Source: Flavobacteriaceae bacterium (lineage in GTDB: Bacteria; Bacteroidota; Bacteroidia; Flavobacteriales; Flavobacteriaceae). From it: DNA of 64,000 bases. Shown one piece after another: positions 36,036-44,172 of the stretch. Position 1 is the stretch's first letter. Each line of letters begins with the position of its first letter. The notes below the pieces were generated by a model. The model ran no database searches and was not told where the DNA came from. It saw only the letters and a program-made list of their open reading frames with translations. The translations under genes were made by a program, and so were the position numbers. Where the stretch lies: the NCBI GenBank assembly GCA_004762155.1, contig SIHP01000011.1, forward strand, positions 124,001 to 188,000, written 5' to 3'.

Positions 36036-37382
36036 ATGTCTGATGATTTTGATTTATTAGAAACTAATTCTAAAGAAAAAAGCGAAAAAGTTGATGTTAA
36101 TTGGGGTAAAGCCGTCGATACGATGAAATCTAAATTAGCACAAGAAGATGATCCAGAAGTACGCCAAAAAATATTAAATGCAACATTAGATGATGTTGTG
36201 CATATGGCGGAAAAAGATAGAACCTCTTTATTAGATGCTATTAAAGATTTAACAGATTATCAAGATGAAGTAGGTATTATTTTTGAAAATTTTTCAACAC
36301 TAAATGAAAAAGAACAAAAAGTAATTGATGACGCTCAAAAAGCTTTAGAAAGAGCAAAGATTGAGCTAGAAGATGCTGAAAATAAAGCAGATACTTGGTG
36401 GAATAATTTATGGGGAAGAAAAAGCAAAATTAAAAAAGCCCAAGATGAATTAGTAGCAAAAGAAAAAGTACGAGAAGGGGCTGATAATAAGGCAAAAGCA
36501 ATGTTTCAAGAACGTATTGAAAGTGCAGATATCCAAACATTATTAAGTGAATTATCTTTTAAATCTCAAGCAGCTGTTACACGTTTAAAAAATCGTGAAG
36601 TAGAAATAAAAGAAGTAGAAGATAAATTACAAACAGCTATTGTAGAAGCAAGCAAAAATCATACAAAAGCTTTAGAGAAAAAGAAAGAAGTTGAAGCGAA
36701 GTTAGAAGCGGAATATGCTTTGTTAAAACAAACACGCCAAGAGTTAGAAGAAATTGGAGACAAACAATCTACTGAGTATTCAGAAACTATAGGGAAGTTG
36801 ACTAAAATAGAACAAAAAGTAGAAGAGTTAGAAGGATTGAAAAATGCTTATACAACTCTTGCGGCAAGTAAAGATAGTTTTGTGCATAAGCATAATTTAA
36901 CAATTAAAGTGTTAACATCTTTACGTAGTAACTTACAAACACATAGAGCAAAGTTAAAGTCAGATACTGAAGAGCGTTTAAAGTATTATGATGGTTATGT
37001 AGTTGCGTTAAAGGCAAGAACTGATCAAGAATTTGCTGCTATTTTAGAACATTTAGGAGTTAAAACAGATGAACATATTGGAGCAACATTAGCTTCTATG
37101 CATACAGCAAGTGCAAAAGCACGTCAAGAAATGATGGATAATATTCCTGTTCATGAAAAAGTAATGAGTGGTGTTTATGGTAGTTATGCTGAAGCATTAC
37201 AGGAAATTAGAGATAAAGATGTAGATATTCAAAAGAATTTTGCAGACCGTTATGGTATTGATATGAAAGAACTTTTTGAAGATTATTACAAAGCAGATAA
37301 GTCAACACCATCTGGTAACGATGATGAGCCAGCGAATGATCCAAAGCCAACTCCATCAGGTGATGATGATTTATTATCGTAA
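36036..37382 (+). CDS. Cytoplasmic coiled-coil protein, head of the AAA+ cluster
   Basis: A 448-residue soluble protein without signal or membrane helix. Residues 90-310 are predicted coiled coil, with regular Lys/Glu/Leu heptads (KALERAKIELEDAENKADTW; KKKEVEAKLEAEYALLKQTR). The C-terminal third is helical and ends in a disordered acidic tail with a repeated Thr-Pro-Ser-Gly motif (STPSGNDDEP; TPSGDDD). The pattern is loosely like TelA/toxic-anion-resistance coiled-coil proteins, which often sit with membrane and ATPase genes, but I see no decisive motif. It begins the plus-strand array and has a partial terminator after it, so it may be made in larger amounts than the genes downstream. Confidence 0.6.
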   Translation: MSDDFDLLETNSKEKSEKVDVNWGKAVDTMKSKLAQEDDPEVRQKILNATLDDVVHMAEKDRTSLLDAIKDLTDYQDEVGIIFENFSTLNEKEQKVIDDAQKALERAKIELEDAENKADTWWNNLWGRKSKIKKAQDELVAKEKVREGADNKAKAMFQERIESADIQTLLSELSFKSQAAVTRLKNREVEIKEVEDKLQTAIVEASKNHTKALEKKKEVEAKLEAEYALLKQTRQELEEIGDKQSTEYSETIGKLTKIEQKVEELEGLKNAYTTLAASKDSFVHKHNLTIKVLTSLRSNLQTHRAKLKSDTEERLKYYDGYVVALKARTDQEFAAILEHLGVKTDEHIGATLASMHTASAKARQEMMDNIPVHEKVMSGVYGSYAEALQEIRDKDVDIQKNFADRYGIDMKELFEDYYKADKSTPSGNDDEPANDPKPTPSGDDDLLS

Positions 37383-37389
37383 AAAACTA

Positions 37390-37432
37390 AAGGATTACTT
37401 TTTTGATAAATAAAAAAGTAATCCTTGTTTTT
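37390..37432 (+). terminator. Internal terminator or attenuator after the coiled-coil gene
   Basis: Perfect 15-bp stem AAGGATTACTTTTTT / AAAAAAGTAATCCTT with a 7-nt loop, followed by G and five T. Probably partial readthrough into the following genes. Confidence 0.65.
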
Positions 37433-37482
37433 AAGAGTTCTTTTTTGAGCAAAGAATTCAATATTTAACGAAAAAAAAATTA

Positions 37483-38028
37483 ATGGAGAACTTAATAGGA
37501 AAATTAAAGTTAAAAGACGATTTAATAACTAGGTTAAGCCTCACAAAAGTAGAATTTGCAAATACATTAAGAGATCAAGTAGATATTTCAGATAATATTG
37601 ATGGCTTTTTTCCTGGAGCTTTTGAAGCTTTTTCTTCTAGCGAAAACTTATATAAAAGAACGGTAGATCATAATAGTTTTAAAATAAGAAAGCGAAGAAG
37701 GTTTAATGAAAGGCAATTTGGTAATATAAGAGCAATAGGGAGGTTTCATGAAAATAGTGATAAGCTTATAATTACAACTGAAATTAATGCTTGGAGTAAT
37801 TATATGTTGTTTTACTATGGAGCGATACTAGTCTTTTATACTTTTTTTATGGGTTCTTTTAGTAGTTTTAAATTCGATGATTTCTTCTTTATGCCAATTA
37901 TAATTATCCATGGGTTATTTATGTTTGGATTACCAATTTATCATACGAGAAAAGGAGTAGTAAAAATGAAACAAGATTTAGAAAGAGAGTTTCATTTCAT
38001 AGTTAGTAAAATGTATCATTCAAAATGA
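37483..38028 (+). CDS. Small membrane protein, unknown
   Basis: Unrecognised 181-residue protein. Residues 1-100 are soluble and basic (VDHNSFKIRKRRRFNERQFG); two transmembrane helices follow (about 105-128 and 133-155, joined by a short FKFDDFFF turn) and then a short charged tail. Both ends would face the cytoplasm. The organisation resembles DUF3137-type proteins (soluble domain plus two helices), but I cannot confirm that. Its stop overlaps the next start by 4 nt (ATGA), so the two are translationally coupled. Confidence 0.55.
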   Translation: MENLIGKLKLKDDLITRLSLTKVEFANTLRDQVDISDNIDGFFPGAFEAFSSSENLYKRTVDHNSFKIRKRRRFNERQFGNIRAIGRFHENSDKLIITTEINAWSNYMLFYYGAILVFYTFFMGSFSSFKFDDFFFMPIIIIHGLFMFGLPIYHTRKGVVKMKQDLEREFHFIVSKMYHSK

Positions 38029-39071
38029 TTGTAACACCTTTAGATTCGGCAGTTTTAGATTCCAAAGAACAATATGTTTTTTACCATAAAATGGTGAAAT
38101 TTGGAATTAAAGAATTATTAAAAAGAGTAGCAGAAGAAAGTTTGCTAGCAAACCTAGAACAAGTGTTTTTACAGCAATATTTAGATTTGTTATTGTATTC
38201 AATTGAAGCAATGCGAGTAAAATATATGTATGATGAGGAAGATAATATGAAGGTTGATTTAACCGATTCTGGTTTTCCAAATTATTTAGAGTTTCGCTAT
38301 TTATATAACGATCTAGAATTGCGTAATAATTATATTAATAAACTTCAAAATATAGATGTTTTAAAAAAAGAGGTTTTAGATACTTTATTTAAAGAAAAAG
38401 CACCTATTAAAAAAAGCAAATTATTTCAAGCCTCTTCAATTGTTTACTATTCATCAGTAAAACAAGAATATATTTTTAATCGCTTTGTACAAGGGAAAAT
38501 TTTAGAAGCTCCAGAAGGTAGTAGTGCACAATATATGACTAGTTGGAGTTTTTATGATGTAAGTACAAACAGACCTTATATCTGTTTTTTGTATTTCGAT
38601 TATGAAGGGACACGAATGTTGGGGTATAAAGATGAGCTTTATAAAATATTAAAAGAAAGTGCAGATAGAGAAATGCCTCTAGATACAATGGCTTATAATA
38701 TTGATAGGAAAATAAAAGATATTTACCCAAAGCACATAAAAAGAATAGATTTAGGACCATTTCATAATGTGTTTGCTAAAGACGAAAATGAAATTACACA
38801 TGTAATTTTAGAAGCCATTGGGAGAAAAGAAATCCCTTTAGAATCATACGCGTTGTCTTTAAAAATTGATGAGGTCTTTTCTGGAGATACGTTTAAAGAA
38901 GGCGGTTTCTTCTCAAGACAGATTATGCAAAAATGGAATGAAGTAGCACAAGAGAAATATGTTTTTGCACCGCATAGAATTATACAATTATTGCACAACA
39001 AAAAACCTGGAGTCTTGAATAAGTTGACAAAACCACCAATTCTGATAGATAATTTAACAATGATCAGTTAA
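38025..39071 (+). CDS. Conserved-looking soluble protein, unknown
   Basis: Unrecognised 348-residue protein with no signal or membrane segment. It has a helical N-terminal half (ELLKRVAEESLLANLEQVFL) and a mixed C-terminal half with SWSFYDVSTNRPYICFLYFDYEG and a run of aromatic residues. It is coupled to the preceding membrane gene by a 4-nt overlap. Its last codons (ACA ATG ATC AGT TAA) form part of a 17-bp direct repeat that recurs after the following small gene. It probably belonged directly next to the AAA+ gene before that insertion. Confidence 0.55.
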   Translation: MIVTPLDSAVLDSKEQYVFYHKMVKFGIKELLKRVAEESLLANLEQVFLQQYLDLLLYSIEAMRVKYMYDEEDNMKVDLTDSGFPNYLEFRYLYNDLELRNNYINKLQNIDVLKKEVLDTLFKEKAPIKKSKLFQASSIVYYSSVKQEYIFNRFVQGKILEAPEGSSAQYMTSWSFYDVSTNRPYICFLYFDYEGTRMLGYKDELYKILKESADREMPLDTMAYNIDRKIKDIYPKHIKRIDLGPFHNVFAKDENEITHVILEAIGRKEIPLESYALSLKIDEVFSGDTFKEGGFFSRQIMQKWNEVAQEKYVFAPHRIIQLLHNKKPGVLNKLTKPPILIDNLTMIS

Positions 39072-39072
39072 C
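39056..39072. repeat. Direct repeat left of the four-helix-bundle gene
   Basis: AACAATGATCAGTTAAC; it differs at one base from the copy at 39470-39486. It overlaps the stop codon of the preceding gene. Confidence 0.6.
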
Positions 39073-39107
39073 GATAATCAATTATTATCAGAGATCAATA
39101 AAAAGCT

Positions 39108-39470
39108 ATGAAATTAAATAATAACCCCTTACAAAATAAATTGTATGATTTTGCTTTGTTGATAGTTAAGTTACACAAAAGTATAGTAAAAGATAAGAGA
39201 GAATTTGTATTATCAAAACAATTATTAAGAAGTGGAACTTCAGTAGGAGCAAATATAATGGAAGCGAACGGGGCAATTTCAAAAGCTGATTTTTCAGCAA
39301 AAATGTCTATAGCATATAAAGAATGTTTAGAAACAAAATATTGGTTGTCTTTATTGAAAGATAGCAATGATTTAGAAAAAGAGAAATTTCAACTATTGTT
39401 TCATAAGGCAGATGAGATTGCAAGGATCTTGTTTTCAATACTGAAAGCAACAAGAATTAATAAACGATAA
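39108..39470 (+). CDS. Four-helix-bundle protein (23S rRNA-intervening-sequence/Avd-like family)
   Basis: A 120-residue all-helical protein of the S23/IVP family: LYDFALLIVKLHKSI, LSKQLLRSGTSVGANIMEANGA, FSAKMSIAYKECLETKYWL and the C-terminal ARILFSILKATR helix. Family members are encoded in insertions in 23S rRNA genes, scattered in Bacteroidota intergenic regions, or serve as the Avd partner in diversity-generating retroelements. No reverse transcriptase or variable repeat is nearby. The gene is bracketed by a near-perfect 17-bp direct repeat and AT-rich repeats, and it interrupts an otherwise tight gene array, so it looks like an inserted unit. Confidence 0.85.
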   Translation: MKLNNNPLQNKLYDFALLIVKLHKSIVKDKREFVLSKQLLRSGTSVGANIMEANGAISKADFSAKMSIAYKECLETKYWLSLLKDSNDLEKEKFQLLFHKADEIARILFSILKATRINKR

Positions 39471-39486
39471 ACAATGATCGGTTAAC
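39470..39486. repeat. Direct repeat right of the four-helix-bundle gene
   Basis: AACAATGATCGGTTAAC, 16 of 17 bases equal to 39056-39072. Confidence 0.6.
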
Positions 39487-39600
39487 ACTTATAACAGATA
39501 ATTGAAAAGAAAATAATTAATAATTGACAAAGAACACAGTTAACAAATAATTGTTAAATGACAATTGATCACTGGTAACTGATAATTGATAACTGAAAAG
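39487..39600. repeat. Degenerate AT-rich short repeats
   Basis: Imperfect copies of ATAATTGA and GTTAAC/GATAACTGA motifs, most regular at 39560-39600 (TAACTGATAATTGATAACTG). Similar sequence also lies left of the four-helix-bundle gene. It looks like the flank of the inserted unit. Confidence 0.5.
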
Positions 39601-39605
39601 AAACT

Positions 39606-41564
39606 ATGGAACACAATTCAACTTTTCCAATAAAACAAAATGAATTAGACATGCTTCGTGATGAAGCAAGTGGATACTTAAAAAGTGTACAATGGGAACA
39701 AGGACAACGTGCGAAAAATAAAGATAAAGACGCAAAAGATGAATCAATTTTATTGTATTTATCAAGAGCAAATAACGGAAGTGGAGCTGTTGAAGTAACT
39801 TCGGTATCAAAAACAATTTTAGCGTTAAAAAAACGATTATTACCAGATTCTATAGCAATACCTGTTTTTTTAAATCAAACTTTATATGCTGTTCAAGAAG
39901 GATTAACGTTAGGTATTTGGATAAAAGAGAGTTATTACGATTCGTCAGGACTTTCTAGTTTAGCAGAACGTAAATCGGCTTTAGATTCAAACGGTAAACG
40001 AGAATTTGAAAGTAAAATGCAAACAGCAACAGCTTTTCAATTATTTGCGACATCCTATAAAGTTTTAAGCGATTTAAAAGCGCATGCTTCAGATGATTTA
40101 TCAGTAATGAAGCAAAAATTTGCAGGTATTCCAGAAGTTTCATTGTTATCGCCTTTGAAAGGAATAGCTTGTTCATTATTTTATTTTGATAAGTATTTAG
40201 GGCATCCAGATATTATTAAGTCAGATAAAGATGTAATTGATTTTACGGTTGTTTATTTTGAAGCTTTAATAGATGAAATCAACCTAAGAAAAAGTAGTTT
40301 AGAATACACAGAAACCATTACGGATAGAACGTATAAATTAGAAAAAACAGAATTTGCAATTTCTGGTTGGGAAAATACATTCAGCGGTTCTGCGGTAAGC
40401 GTAGAATTTAATAAAATACAATTTGAACAAATTGTAGGAAATAAAGATGCGAAACATTTTGCACGTCGTTTAACAGAACGTATGTTAAGTTACGATTTTG
40501 AAGCACAGAAAAATCCATTTCAAGAATTAGGCGGATTTATGCCTGTTTTTATGGGATACGGAATTCCAGGAACAGGAAAAAGTATGTTAATAGCAGCTAT
40601 TGCTACACGATTAAAAGAGCATGCAGATAATTTAGATATTCCGTTTTTATTTCATCCAATGCCAGATACATTGATTTCTACTTTTCAAGGAGGTTCTGCT
40701 GAAAAAATGGTAGAATGGATGAAGCCAATGCAAGATCCAACAAAATTAATTTTTGCACCCATTGATGATGCTGAAAATAATTTGCAAGAAAGAACTGCAC
40801 AAGGTGTTTCTGCTGGTGTAAAAGAAGTAATTGGAGTTTTCTTAAGATATACTGAAGGTGCTTATGCTGTAAATTATGGAAATAGTTCTGTAGGATTATT
40901 TACCAATTTACCAGAAATGCTAGATAAAGCAGTTATTTCTCGTGTACAAGGTCGTTTTAAAATAGATGGAGCAAGAACAGAAAATGATTTTATAGATCAA
41001 GATTATATTTGGTGGAAAAAATTCCAAAAAACAATGCCAGATTTTGTAAACATGCAAGATCCTTCAGGTTATGATTATTTAAATGATCAAGGTTTTGTAA
41101 AAACGATGGGAGATGTTTTAAATAGTATTGAAAAACCTACTGAAACTCGTGTGTTAGAAGCATATGAAAAAGCAGAAAAGTCTCATAAAATAAACGAACA
41201 TGCTTTCTTTGCGAGTTTATACAAAGAAATACAAAAGATTTTTCCGTTTTTCTCTTCAAGAGATGTACGTAATATTCAGTCAGCAATTTCGTTGCGTTTA
41301 ACAGATTTTGATTTAGAACAAGATTGGTTTGATAATCCTGAAGTTTATTTCAAAAAAGATTATGAAACAAAGTTTAATATGTTACAAGAACTGATGAAGT
41401 CTAACATGAAAGGATTAGATTTTTCTGAAATAAGACGACAAGAAGTAGTTCGTTATTTAGATAATGTAGCAACGATTGCAGATACCGACTTTAAACGAAA
41501 AGTAGATGCAAGAATTAATCAAATGAATATCGATTTAAAAGCAAGAGAGCAGTTTGGGAACTAA
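39606..41564 (+). CDS. AAA+ ATPase, centre of the uncharacterised cluster
   Basis: A 652-residue cytoplasmic protein. Residues 1-300 are a large N-terminal domain I do not recognise. The AAA+ core begins near 305 with Walker A GYGIPGTGKS (317-326), Walker B LIFAPIDDAEN (381-391), a sensor-1-like SVGLFTNLPEMLD (428-440) and a likely arginine finger in SRVQGRF (445-451). Walker B has Asp-Asp where Asp-Glu is usual, so hydrolysis may be slow or use another glutamate (Glu390 is close). A C-terminal helical lid follows (residues 520-650). The closest general class is the classic AAA clade (TNLPEMLDKAVISRV is FtsH/Cdc48-like in style). It probably remodels a partner encoded nearby, such as the coiled-coil protein. 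Confidence 0.75.
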   Translation: MEHNSTFPIKQNELDMLRDEASGYLKSVQWEQGQRAKNKDKDAKDESILLYLSRANNGSGAVEVTSVSKTILALKKRLLPDSIAIPVFLNQTLYAVQEGLTLGIWIKESYYDSSGLSSLAERKSALDSNGKREFESKMQTATAFQLFATSYKVLSDLKAHASDDLSVMKQKFAGIPEVSLLSPLKGIACSLFYFDKYLGHPDIIKSDKDVIDFTVVYFEALIDEINLRKSSLEYTETITDRTYKLEKTEFAISGWENTFSGSAVSVEFNKIQFEQIVGNKDAKHFARRLTERMLSYDFEAQKNPFQELGGFMPVFMGYGIPGTGKSMLIAAIATRLKEHADNLDIPFLFHPMPDTLISTFQGGSAEKMVEWMKPMQDPTKLIFAPIDDAENNLQERTAQGVSAGVKEVIGVFLRYTEGAYAVNYGNSSVGLFTNLPEMLDKAVISRVQGRFKIDGARTENDFIDQDYIWWKKFQKTMPDFVNMQDPSGYDYLNDQGFVKTMGDVLNSIEKPTETRVLEAYEKAEKSHKINEHAFFASLYKEIQKIFPFFSSRDVRNIQSAISLRLTDFDLEQDWFDNPEVYFKKDYETKFNMLQELMKSNMKGLDFSEIRRQEVVRYLDNVATIADTDFKRKVDARINQMNIDLKAREQFGN

Positions 41565-41577
41565 TAACTAAAATCAT

Positions 41578-42213
41578 ATGCAGGAAACTAATTCAGAAAA
41601 TACATTCAGTTTTAAAAACTTGGGATTACAGGATTACTTGTATATCGGGTATGCTTTTTTATTAGTATTAGGGCTGTTTCATGAAACGATATATTATAAA
41701 TTTTTAGGTGTAAATATTCTAGATTTTTCTTCATTATTAGATGTTTTAATTTGTCCTGTATCTGTTATTACAGGAAATTTAATATTAGGTTTAGCCTTGC
41801 TATTTTGTGCTTTGGTTTTATTTATAGTAACCAAGTTACTTCCTAGGTATTATGAAAGCTTATCTAAAAAAGAAAAGTATCAATCTGGAAAGAAAAAAGA
41901 AAAATTAGATAAAGCTATTGAATCTTTTAAGTCTAAAAATGCAACAATAACTCTTGGTGTGTTTTACGTTTTTTGTTTGTATGTAGGATTAGGTATTGGT
42001 AGAGGAATTGGAACAAAAAGAAAATTAAATCAAGAAAAAATAAAACTAACACACGAGTTGGTTTTTGATGATGGAGAAAAACAAGAAATAAGAATGTTGG
42101 GTAAGAATAGTTTGTATGTTTTTTATGTAACCCAAGAAAAAAGAGAAGTTATAATTGCGCCTATAGAAGGAAATGTAAAGAAGATGAGTAAACTTAAAAA
42201 AGTAGCTAACTAA
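41578..42213 (+). CDS. Membrane protein, unknown (three helices)
   Basis: Unrecognised 211-residue protein with hydrophobic segments at about 15-33, 52-80 and 124-146, a Lys-rich loop (about 96-115) and a C-terminal soluble tail with beta-like strands (HELVFDDGEKQEIRMLGKNS). The tail resembles a small sensor or binding domain. It is 13 nt after the ATPase gene and 7 nt before the next, so co-translation with the ATPase is likely. Confidence 0.55.
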   Translation: MQETNSENTFSFKNLGLQDYLYIGYAFLLVLGLFHETIYYKFLGVNILDFSSLLDVLICPVSVITGNLILGLALLFCALVLFIVTKLLPRYYESLSKKEKYQSGKKKEKLDKAIESFKSKNATITLGVFYVFCLYVGLGIGRGIGTKRKLNQEKIKLTHELVFDDGEKQEIRMLGKNSLYVFYVTQEKREVIIAPIEGNVKKMSKLKKVAN

Positions 42214-42220
42214 AACGTTT

Positions 42221-43534
42221 ATGAACGAAATAAATACAACAAAAAAGACCAAATCTGAAGCTAATTCATCTAGCTGGCTACAAAGACTTAAAGAAGAAAG
42301 TTGGGAAGCTGAGTTGTTGGTGTCTACAGTTGCTATTTACGGTACTTTTCAATTGTTTGGTTCTATAGATTGGTTAACTAATTTATTTATAGATTGGTTG
42401 CATCCAAACCAATATGATGTAGCCTATTTTATCGTTTGTTTTGGGCTTATAGCAATAAGCCTTTTAGCGTCTATGTTTGTATTGCATTTTGTTTTAAGAG
42501 CGTATTGGGTAGGTTTGGTAGGTTTAAATTCTGTTTTTCCTGATTATAGTTTAGATGATAGTGCATATTCGAAAATTTATACTCAAAAAATACTAGCTAT
42601 TTTACCAAAGTTAAAAGACTCTATTCAAAAAGTAGATGAGTTGTGTAGTGTGATTTTTTCAGTAGCATTTACTTTTATGTTTATGTATACCTATATTTCT
42701 TTTGTAGCTACTATATTTATATGTTTATTTAATGTTTTAAAAGATTATGTTCCAATATATATATTAATGCTACCTCTTTATGCTTTAGGTGTTTTAGCTG
42801 TTCTACACACATTAATAACTATTATAGCAAATATTAAAAAGTTTAAGAATAATGAAAAAATACAAACTTGGTATTTTTATTTTGTAAAGGTTGGAGGAAT
42901 AATTACTTGTGGGCCTTTGAATAAATCGATTTTACAAGTTTTTATGATTTTTGGGTCAAATTTTAAAAAGAAGAAATCTATGGTATATCTTCTTGTATCA
43001 TTTTTGTTTTTTGGATTTATAGTGTCTTTTAGTAAATTTCCTACATCAAATATTCCTTACTTAATTCACCATCAGTCTTATTTTGATAAGACAGAAGTAG
43101 TGGCTACATATTATGCCTCAGAAAACAAACAAAATAATTTTTTACTATCACCAGAAATAGAATCAGATATTTATAAGATCGATGTTTTAAAAATATTTAT
43201 TCCTATTTATCGTCATGAAAAAGCAATGAGAGTAGCAACATGTGGTGAGTATATTAAAGATGAAGAGAAGAATCGTTTAGAACAACGTCAAGATAGCAGA
43301 AGTCACTTTTTAAAATGTTATAATGCCTATAATTTTGTGTATATAAATGGAGAAAAAGTAGTAGTAGATTTTTTAAAATACAAACACCCAAGAACAAAAC
43401 AGTTTGGAATATTAGGATATGTATCACTTACAAATCCTAAAAAAGGAATGAATACAATTGAAGTAAAGAAGGTTGTTGATAAAGAAGAGAACAATAAGCA
43501 TTGGTCAATTCCATTTTATTATGTTGCTAAATAA
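42221..43534 (+). CDS. Multi-pass membrane protein, unknown
   Basis: Unrecognised 437-residue protein. About four transmembrane helices lie in residues 60-200 and a fifth near 253-275. The C-terminal part (about 285-437) would be outside the inner membrane and contains two Cys (in RVATCGEYI and FLKCYNAYNF) and a basic, Arg/Gln/Lys-rich stretch. The architecture suggests a membrane sensor or scaffold. The gene lies 7 nt after its neighbour and 14 nt before the Nudix gene. Confidence 0.55.
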   Translation: MNEINTTKKTKSEANSSSWLQRLKEESWEAELLVSTVAIYGTFQLFGSIDWLTNLFIDWLHPNQYDVAYFIVCFGLIAISLLASMFVLHFVLRAYWVGLVGLNSVFPDYSLDDSAYSKIYTQKILAILPKLKDSIQKVDELCSVIFSVAFTFMFMYTYISFVATIFICLFNVLKDYVPIYILMLPLYALGVLAVLHTLITIIANIKKFKNNEKIQTWYFYFVKVGGIITCGPLNKSILQVFMIFGSNFKKKKSMVYLLVSFLFFGFIVSFSKFPTSNIPYLIHHQSYFDKTEVVATYYASENKQNNFLLSPEIESDIYKIDVLKIFIPIYRHEKAMRVATCGEYIKDEEKNRLEQRQDSRSHFLKCYNAYNFVYINGEKVVVDFLKYKHPRTKQFGILGYVSLTNPKKGMNTIEVKKVVDKEENNKHWSIPFYYVAK

Positions 43535-43548
43535 GTATTATAAAGTTA

Positions 43549-44133
43549 ATGAAGAGTAAATTAAAGAATATAGTTCATAATGTTTTGTCTAATAATTGGG
43601 CAACATTGTACAATATAGAGTATGATTTTTTATTTAAAGATGGAAGCTGGAAAAGGTTACAAAGAGAAAGTTACGATAGAGGAAATGGTGCCTGTATTTT
43701 ATTGTATAATACAGCAAAGAAAACTGTAATTTTAACCAAACAATTTAGAATGCCAATTCATGAGAACACACAAGAAGATGCAATGTCTATAGAGGTGTGT
43801 GCTGGGGCAATGGATAAGGATGAAGATCCAGAAATGTGTGTATTAAGAGAAACAGAAGAAGAAGTAGGTTATAAAGTACGAAAAGCAACTAAAGTATTTG
43901 AAGCATACATGTCACCTGGAGCGGTAACAGAAAAAATATTTCATTTTATAGCTGAATATACAGATGAAATGAAAATAAATAATGGAGGAGGATTAGAAGA
44001 AGAAGGAGAAGAAATTACAGTATTAGAAATGCCATTTACAAAGGCAATTGAAATGCTAAGAAATCAAAAAATTAAAGATGCTAAAACTGTATTATTGTTA
44101 CAGTATGCACAAATTCATAAACTATTAGATTAA
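43549..44133 (+). CDS. Nudix hydrolase (NudK/ADP-ribose pyrophosphatase type)
   Basis: A 194-residue Nudix enzyme. The Nudix box is complete: GAMDKDEDPEMCVL followed by RETEEEVGY, matching Gx5Ex7REUxEExGU. The upstream ILTKQFRMPIHENTQED and the AYMSPGAVTEKIFHFIAEY segment (with a GAVTE block) are typical of the NudK/GDP-mannose and ADP-ribose pyrophosphatase group. The substrate is likely a nucleoside diphosphate linked to a sugar or ribose. Its place in the AAA+ cluster suggests that an ADP-ribose-like or sugar-nucleotide metabolite is relevant to the system. That link rests only on position. Confidence 0.88.
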   Translation: MKSKLKNIVHNVLSNNWATLYNIEYDFLFKDGSWKRLQRESYDRGNGACILLYNTAKKTVILTKQFRMPIHENTQEDAMSIEVCAGAMDKDEDPEMCVLRETEEEVGYKVRKATKVFEAYMSPGAVTEKIFHFIAEYTDEMKINNGGGLEEEGEEITVLEMPFTKAIEMLRNQKIKDAKTVLLLQYAQIHKLLD

Positions 44134-44172
44134 AAAAGATCTTTCTATTTGAAAGAATTTGGGATAAGGAAA

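Noticed and set aside
36036..37382. Firm assignment of the coiled-coil protein as TelA (toxic anion resistance)
   Set aside because: Only the coiled-coil nature and neighbourhood style agree. No TelA-specific motif was recognised and no TerD/TerB/TerC genes are nearby.
39108..39470. Diversity-generating retroelement accessory gene (avd)
   Set aside because: The small protein belongs to the same broad four-helix family, but no reverse transcriptase, template repeat or variable repeat was seen in the window.
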